A DNA stretch of 39,702 nt from Bacteroidota bacterium. Its GTDB lineage: Bacteria; Bacteroidota; Ignavibacteria; UBA10030. The number at the start of each line of letters is the position of its first letter. Position 1 is the first letter of the stretch. The stretch spans positions 1 to 39,702 of the forward strand of contig JAKAJH010000029.1 of assembly GCA_021813905.1 (NCBI GenBank), given 5' to 3'. Shown here one piece after another: positions 36,675 to 39,702 of the stretch. A program made the translations under genes and the position numbers. Under the pieces are notes generated by a model that saw only the letters and a program-made list of their open reading frames with translations, ran no database searches and had not been told where the DNA came from.

Positions 36675-37027
36675 ACTTCAATCTCCTTCCGAACAACGTT
36701 GTTGAGGCGGTGCATCTGTTCGACCTGTTCGGGCGATGTGATCTGGAGCTTTCGCAGGAGCTTCACCAGCACAAGATCGTTCTCGGTGATCTGGAGTTTG
36801 TTCAGAGCGGCGACGTATGTGATCGTGCTTCGGTCTTCGAAGAAGTCCTGCGGGGCGCATTTGAGCACCTTTGCCATAGCCATCATCAAGTCTGAGTCTG
36901 GGTGTCGCCGTCCGCGCTCGATGTGCGAGATGTACGACGGACTGAGACCCAGCGCCTTTGCCACCTCTCGAAGCTTCAACTTATTCAGAAGCCGGAAGCG
37001 ACGGATGTTGTTCCCGACGATGTTCAT
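36671..37027 (-). CDS. XRE-family transcriptional regulator
   Basis: 118 aa. The N-terminal helix-turn-helix NIRRFRLLNKLKLREVAKAL, then GLSPSYISHIERGRRHPD, is classic XRE/Cro type. The rest (QDFFEDRSTITYVAALNKLQ, LVKLLRKLQITSPEQVEQMH) is leucine-rich and probably a dimer or partner surface. MNIVG at 37027 is taken as the start because the HTH begins directly after it; an upstream ATG (37069) has no better ribosome site. It is the second regulator in this operon. Confidence 0.84.
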   Translation of the reverse strand: MNIVGNNIRRFRLLNKLKLREVAKALGLSPSYISHIERGRRHPDSDLMMAMAKVLKCAPQDFFEDRSTITYVAALNKLQITENDLVLVKLLRKLQITSPEQVEQMHRLNNVVRKEIEV

Positions 37028-37113
37028 GGGCTTGCGTTTCCAGTTTGAGTGCGCGGAGTATTCGCGCACCTATCACTACCCGAATGAAGCCCCGTCGCCG
37101 TACCTCTACGGCC

Positions 37114-37569
37114 TTAGTGTCGAGCACCGCATCCACAACGGGGGAGGGCTTGGGCGATGGCAAAAGCTTCATGCGCTCCGTATCCCATTTCGGCAACGTT
37201 GGCGGAAAGAAATTTCCGCGTCGGGCAGCTTTCGAGAAGCGCCCTATCACAGAAGCGATCTTGGGTAGCAAAGAACCGCGCCAGATCGGTTGACCGCGAC
37301 AGCTTCGGGTCGGCCAGCGCGAAACTTGTGACTTGTTGGAGAATCACAACGGCTTGCTCATGGAGTCCGAGCGACTGGTCGAACAGAAGAATCTTTGCCC
37401 GCTCCGTCACCATGAGCGCTGCGTTTATGCCGTTCGCAACCGGACTCGGAATTGCCGTGATGCCGAGCAGCACAAGCAACTCCCACGGACAAACCCCATT
37501 TTGTAGTTGCTGGATTATCCCAAACTGCGTAAAAAGCTCATACGCCTCTGCAATCCCCAGTCGCCTCAT
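37114..37569 (-). CDS. Unknown protein in the repressor operon
   Basis: 151 aa, not recognised. It starts 12 bp after the repressor stop with a strong GGGGGAAG site 4 bases upstream, which supports it being translated. The N-terminal half is hydrophobic to neutral (IAEAYELFTQFGIIQQLQNG, PWELLVLLGITAIPSPVANG). The C-terminal half has cysteines (RFCDRALLESCP, RCGCGARH) without a clear metal motif. No HExxH or nuclease motif is seen. An opposite-strand frame over the same bases exists but has no ribosome site or context. Confidence 0.58.
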   Translation of the reverse strand: MRRLGIAEAYELFTQFGIIQQLQNGVCPWELLVLLGITAIPSPVANGINAALMVTERAKILLFDQSLGLHEQAVVILQQVTSFALADPKLSRSTDLARFFATQDRFCDRALLESCPTRKFLSANVAEMGYGAHEAFAIAQALPRCGCGARH

Positions 37570-37581
37570 TACTTCCCCCGA

Positions 37582-37998
37582 TCATTGCTTTTTGGATTGC
37601 CTCCCCTCCAAAAATGCTTTAATGATCACATGAAATCGCGGAAGCTCTTCGGGCGGAAGCTTCGAAAGCTCTTTCGCCAGTTCGAGATACCGCCTTCTCA
37701 TTTCTTCCGAAACCCCATCGGGCGCATAGAAGAAGACTTTCGGTTCCGCGCCATCTCTCTCCGCCCGACCCATCATTTCCCCCTTGCCTGTCAGCAGCCA
37801 ATCCCAGTTTAAGCCCAGAGGTTCCAGCCGCAATCGCCACTTTGCACCGATATTTCGATAACCACCTATGTAGAAATTGAGGTTATTCTCGCTTACACCG
37901 ATGGCTTTGGCGAACGTCTTCACGTCGCCGAATTTGGCCTCGATGAAAAGCAGAAGCCGCCTACCCGTCTCTCCAGTTATTTTTCTGCGTCGTCCCAC
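37582..37998 (-). CDS. CI-like phage repressor (HTH protein)
   Basis: 138 aa. The N-terminal HTH is KTFAKAIGVSENNLNFYIGG, and it is followed by LGLNWDWLLTGKGEMMG, a signature of repressors in phages and mobile elements of Bacteroidota and relatives. The C-terminus is a charged helix (EEMRRRYLELAKELSKLPPE). There is no LexA/S24 Ser-Lys peptidase domain, so induction by RecA self-cleavage is not expected. It starts with GTG. It is the first gene of the minus-strand operon and faces the Cro-like gene, with a shared 116-bp control region. Confidence 0.82.
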   Translation of the reverse strand: MGRRRKITGETGRRLLLFIEAKFGDVKTFAKAIGVSENNLNFYIGGYRNIGAKWRLRLEPLGLNWDWLLTGKGEMMGRAERDGAEPKVFFYAPDGVSEEMRRRYLELAKELSKLPPEELPRFHVIIKAFLEGRQSKKQ

Positions 37999-38028
37999 GA
38001 GCCATGTTCAAACAATGATAGAAAGTTC

Positions 38029-38057
38029 TTGACATGATTAAAACAATCGTGTATATT
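38029..38057 (+). promoter_or_regulatory. Early promoter of the element (consensus sigma-70)
   Basis: TTGACA (38029-38034), 17-bp spacer, TATATT (38052-38057), the strongest promoter in the window. It reads into the Cro-like and excisionase-like genes, and the leader is about 50 bases. The repressor's own promoter, on the other strand, is not clear; TATCAT is a weak -10 candidate there. Confidence 0.85.
38032..38052. promoter_or_regulatory. Candidate repressor operator inside the early promoter
   Basis: ACATGATT-AAAAC-AATCGTGT, an inverted repeat with 7 of 8 arm positions matching, spans the spacer and touches both the -35 and -10 boxes. A repressor bound here would block RNA polymerase directly. 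Confidence 0.6.
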
Positions 38058-38114
38058 GCGGGTGCAGCAAAAAATCTTACGCACCCTGAAATATATTGCC
38101 GTGAAAGTCAACTT

Positions 38115-38348
38115 ATGTCTAAGAATCGAAAAAAGCAACAGAAGTCGCGTTTGAAGACATACCTCGACGGGCGCGGTATCAAGCTCTCATGGCTGTCCTC
38201 GACAACCGGCGTGGAATACCACCGGCTTCGCCGCATCGTCGAGGGAAGCACCGCAACCAAAGCCGAAGTCGAGAAGATCGGCAGCGCCCTCAAGATTCCC
38301 ACCAGCGAACTCTTCCGAACCACCGAGCCAATGCACGTTGCCGCATGA
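38115..38348 (+). CDS. Cro-like XRE helix-turn-helix protein
   Basis: 77 aa. A lysine-rich N-terminus (SKNRKKQQKSRLKTYLDGRG) is followed by an HTH (IKLSWLSSTTGVEYHRLRRI, VEGSTATKAEVEKIGSALKI). It fits a Cro-like regulator, divergent from the CI-like gene and first in the early operon. The frame is open further upstream to 38034, but that ATG lies in the promoter's -35 box, so ATG 38115 is the usable start. It overlaps the next gene by 4 bp (ATGA). Confidence 0.8.
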   Translation: MSKNRKKQQKSRLKTYLDGRGIKLSWLSSTTGVEYHRLRRIVEGSTATKAEVEKIGSALKIPTSELFRTTEPMHVAA

Positions 38349-38590
38349 GCGCATCCGACCTCTATATGCTCACCGTCGAAGAGACCGCCGAAGAACTGGG
38401 GGTCGGCGTAACTGCGGTGCGCGAGAAGATCAAGACGAAGGAGCTTGAACCGATCTACTGGGGAAATTCGCCACGGTTTCCCCGTTGGTATATCCGCGAG
38501 TGGCAGCAGCATCAGATTCATCGCAACGCCCAGAGAGTGAGTGAACTTATTGGGGGCAAGTTAGCGGGGGTGTCGGAGACACGCAAGTAG
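38345..38590 (+). CDS. Excisionase-like helix-turn-helix protein (HTH_17/MerR-type)
   Basis: 81 aa. MLTVEETAEELGVGVTAVRE, then KIKTKELEPIYWGNSPRFPRW and YIREWQQHQI, follows the pattern of excisionase/MerR-type winged helix proteins: an HTH, then a wing with aromatic residues, then a helix. It may act as excisionase or as a regulator. Its start overlaps the Cro-like stop, and a 74-bp gap follows in which I see only the ribosome site of the next gene. Confidence 0.78.
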   Translation: MSASDLYMLTVEETAEELGVGVTAVREKIKTKELEPIYWGNSPRFPRWYIREWQQHQIHRNAQRVSELIGGKLAGVSETRK

Positions 38591-38664
38591 AAAAAGTCGC
38601 AGGATACGGAGCGAAGGATTCCACAGAATTGTAGCGCGGCAGTTCACGGGGAAAGGGAATCCAA

Positions 38665-39027
38665 ATGCAGACCATGACGAGAACAGAAATCTACGACAAA
38701 GCAATCGAGCGCTGGACGAAAGCGCACCCCAACCGAAAGGCCGCCGCCGAGATCGCGCAGTTGCTCTTCGTGAGCGAGAAGCAGATATACGCGATCTTGC
38801 GCGGAGAGCGCTACTTCACGCTCGAACAGGAAGAGAGGTTCTTTGTAGTTTGCAATTTCCCAGAAGGACTCATTCTCAAGCAGGAGATGCTGTTCTCATG
38901 GACGATTGCCGCCTCCACGACGCTACCACCGAGTTCCGAATCAATGCAATCACCTATGGATTTGAAAGAACAGAAGTCTGGGATACGCACGACCAGCAGG
39001 CGAAAGAATGGCGCACCGAAACAATGA
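38665..39027 (+). CDS. Small HTH-like protein of the early operon
   Basis: 120 aa. A strong GGGAAAGGG site lies 7 bases before ATG. Residues 1-65 look like a compact helical DNA-binding domain (KAAAEIAQLLFVSEKQIYAI, then LRGERYFTLEQEERFF). The last ~45 residues are low in complexity and basic, and the third-position GC there is lower than in the overlapping frame that begins at 38898, so the end of the protein may not be conserved. No family is recognised. Confidence 0.6.
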   Translation: MQTMTRTEIYDKAIERWTKAHPNRKAAAEIAQLLFVSEKQIYAILRGERYFTLEQEERFFVVCNFPEGLILKQEMLFSWTIAASTTLPPSSESMQSPMDLKEQKSGIRTTSRRKNGAPKQ

Positions 39028-39065
39028 CAATCGCCCCAGCGCTCCAGACGACTCAGCGCCAATGA
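38898..39065 (+). CDS. Possible small overlapping gene
   Basis: 55 aa (starts MDDCRLHDATTEFRINAITY) in another frame over the end of the preceding gene. It has CAGGAG about 11 bases upstream and a third-position GC of about 62%, higher than the other frame in the same stretch. Its stop overlaps an ATG at 39062 (ATGA). It is weakly supported. Confidence 0.3.
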   Translation: MDDCRLHDATTEFRINAITYGFERTEVWDTHDQQAKEWRTETMTIAPALQTTQRQ

Positions 39066-39232
39066 GCGAATGGCGATACGATAGCTCAGGGAGGATGATG
39101 CACTTGATGGATGGCAGATTCTCCGACGACGACGATCATTCAAGTTTCACCATTCTCGGAACAGACCGAATGAAAGGACAGACCGATGGAAACCACGAAA
39201 CTCACCAACCTGACTCAGAAATTCCCGCCTGA
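39008..39232 (+). CDS. Small acidic protein of unknown function
   Basis: 74 aa from ATG 39008, or 56 aa from ATG 39062. The core (MSEWRYDSSGRMMHLMDGRF followed by SDDDDHSSF) is acidic. It overlaps both neighbours, by 20 bp upstream and 47 bp downstream, which is much for a real gene, and the ribosome site is weak. Small acidic proteins are common in phage early regions, but none is recognised here. Confidence 0.4.
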   Translation: MAHRNNDNRPSAPDDSAPMSEWRYDSSGRMMHLMDGRFSDDDDHSSFTILGTDRMKGQTDGNHETHQPDSEIPA

Positions 39233-39702
39233 GCAATTCAACCTTCTCTACCCCTCGGAAACGGTGATGGAGATTTCACCGTTGCAGCGGGTGAGCTTCG
39301 AGACGATCAAGATTGACCCCGAAAAGGAGCACGGGGAAGTCTATCCCGTCGCCGGTGGCAAGCTGGCACTGAGCAAGACGGCGCTCGACCGTCTGGCGCA
39401 CACGGCGGGAATCATCTACGACCCGCACCTGACTGGCCGCGTGCCCACCAGCGACATGAACACCATCGAGTATCGCGTGCGCGGTGCGGTGCAGAAGCCC
39501 GATGGAAGCTGGGTGGATGCGAACAAGAGCGTGAGCGTTGATCTGCAAGTGCTGGCCGAGAAGGTCGCCATCGAGATCGAAGAGAAGGCGAAGAGCGGAA
39601 AGCTTGGCCGGTGGGAAGGTCGCAACTTCGTCGCGTACAAGTGGGGAACGGACGAGTGCAAGCGTGAAATGGAGGCGAAGATTCGCACCGAAACCGTGAA
39701 CG
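39186..39702 (+). CDS. Unknown element protein (3'-truncated by window end)
   Basis: 172 codons are visible with no stop; an AAAGGACAG site lies 5 bases before ATG. The sequence is well mixed and protein-like: PPEQFNLLYPSETVMEISPL, HTAGIIYDPHLTGRVPTSDM, EYRVRGAVQKPDGSW, then VAIEIEEKAKSGKLGRWEG. This strand-rich first part and helical second part sit where early phage operons carry recombination or replication functions, but I recognise no family and assign none. The complete gene is needed to classify it. Confidence 0.8.
   Translation, partial: METTKLTNLTQKFPPEQFNLLYPSETVMEISPLQRVSFETIKIDPEKEHGEVYPVAGGKLALSKTALDRLAHTAGIIYDPHLTGRVPTSDMNTIEYRVRGAVQKPDGSWVDANKSVSVDLQVLAEKVAIEIEEKAKSGKLGRWEGRNFVAYKWGTDECKREMEAKIRTETVN

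Larger units (their letters stand above)
35039..39702. mobile_element. Integrative element in tRNA-Phe (left end; right end beyond the window)
   Basis: Seen: a tyrosine integrase gene directly beside the tRNA 3' end, a CI-like repressor operon and a divergent Cro/excisionase-like early operon. Base use is more AT-rich and codon choice more relaxed than in the flanking chromosome. The attachment core is expected within the T arm and acceptor 3' half of the tRNA (about 35039-35075), the usual site for tRNA-targeting integrases. The second copy and element type (prophage or phage-like ICE) cannot be decided, since no structural, replication or conjugation gene is visible yet. The left boundary is an inference. 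Confidence 0.8.

Noticed and set aside
37157-37633. Plus-strand 158-codon frame opposite the 151-aa gene
   Set aside because: It has no ribosome site and runs against the operon direction; the minus-strand frame has GGGGGAAG at correct spacing.
38034-38114. Upstream start for the Cro-like gene
   Set aside because: That ATG overlaps the -35 box of the consensus promoter and cannot be in the transcript.

Overview
The window is a stretch of chromosome from a GC-rich (about 60%) Gram-negative bacterium, with an integrated mobile element covering its last 4.6 kb. Lipid A acyltransferase, ADP-heptose transferase and a core-type GT2 glycosyltransferase show an LPS outer membrane. A DUF4783-like secreted protein, many lipoproteins, a lipoprotein cytochrome of the type common in Bacteroidota/Planctomycetota and the overall gene content fit the Bacteroidota/Chlorobiota (FCB) group. 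A deep branch such as an Ignavibacteria-, Kapabacteria- or Rhodothermota-like lineage is more likely than Bacteroidia, because the promoters I can read are ordinary sigma-70 type (TTGnnn-16/17-TAnnTT) rather than the Bacteroidia TAnnTTTG type. This placement is an inference.

Layout. (1) 1-6359: alpha-glucan operon with the C-terminal part of a GH57 hydrolase with a starch-binding domain, a lipoprotein sugar-binding protein, two MalF/MalG-type permeases and a lipoprotein GH13 amylase. The transporter ATPase is not in the window. (2) 6374-8758: YjbQ, a late lipid A acyltransferase and a GT9 heptosyltransferase. (3) 8923-11237: tRNA-Arg(CCG), apparently co-transcribed with a membrane-anchored TPR protein, then a MATE exporter. 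(4) 11239-15962: a partner-switching module, with two SpoIIE-type phosphatases flanking an STAS anti-anti-sigma factor and an RsbW-type kinase. (5) 15974-20600: leuS, GT2, DUF1844 and nadK. (6) 20619-21657: a cytochrome lipoprotein on the minus strand, divergent from tRNA-Ala(GGC), and a DUF971 gene.

(7) 21649-24772: tRNA-Val(CAC) followed by pyrR-pyrB-pyrC. A textbook-like PyrR attenuator (hexaloop CUGCGA, antiterminator, terminator) lies between the tRNA and pyrR. (8) 24918-34825: FN3 lipoprotein, DUF4783 protein (possibly a leaderless mRNA), a very large three-sensor histidine kinase, pgeF, glmS, a FabI/FabL-type reductase and an acyl-CoA dehydrogenase.

(9) 34991-39702: tRNA-Phe(GAA), the attachment site of an integrative element whose far end is outside the window. 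Five minus-strand genes form a lysogeny-type operon: CI-like repressor, an unknown protein, an XRE regulator, a secreted unknown protein and a tyrosine integrase. It diverges from a plus-strand early operon that starts with a Cro-like protein and an excisionase-like HTH protein. A perfect TTGACA-17-TATATT promoter with an overlapping palindrome sits between them. tRNA-Phe is the only one of the four tRNA genes here with an encoded CCA, which fits 3'-end replacement by the element.
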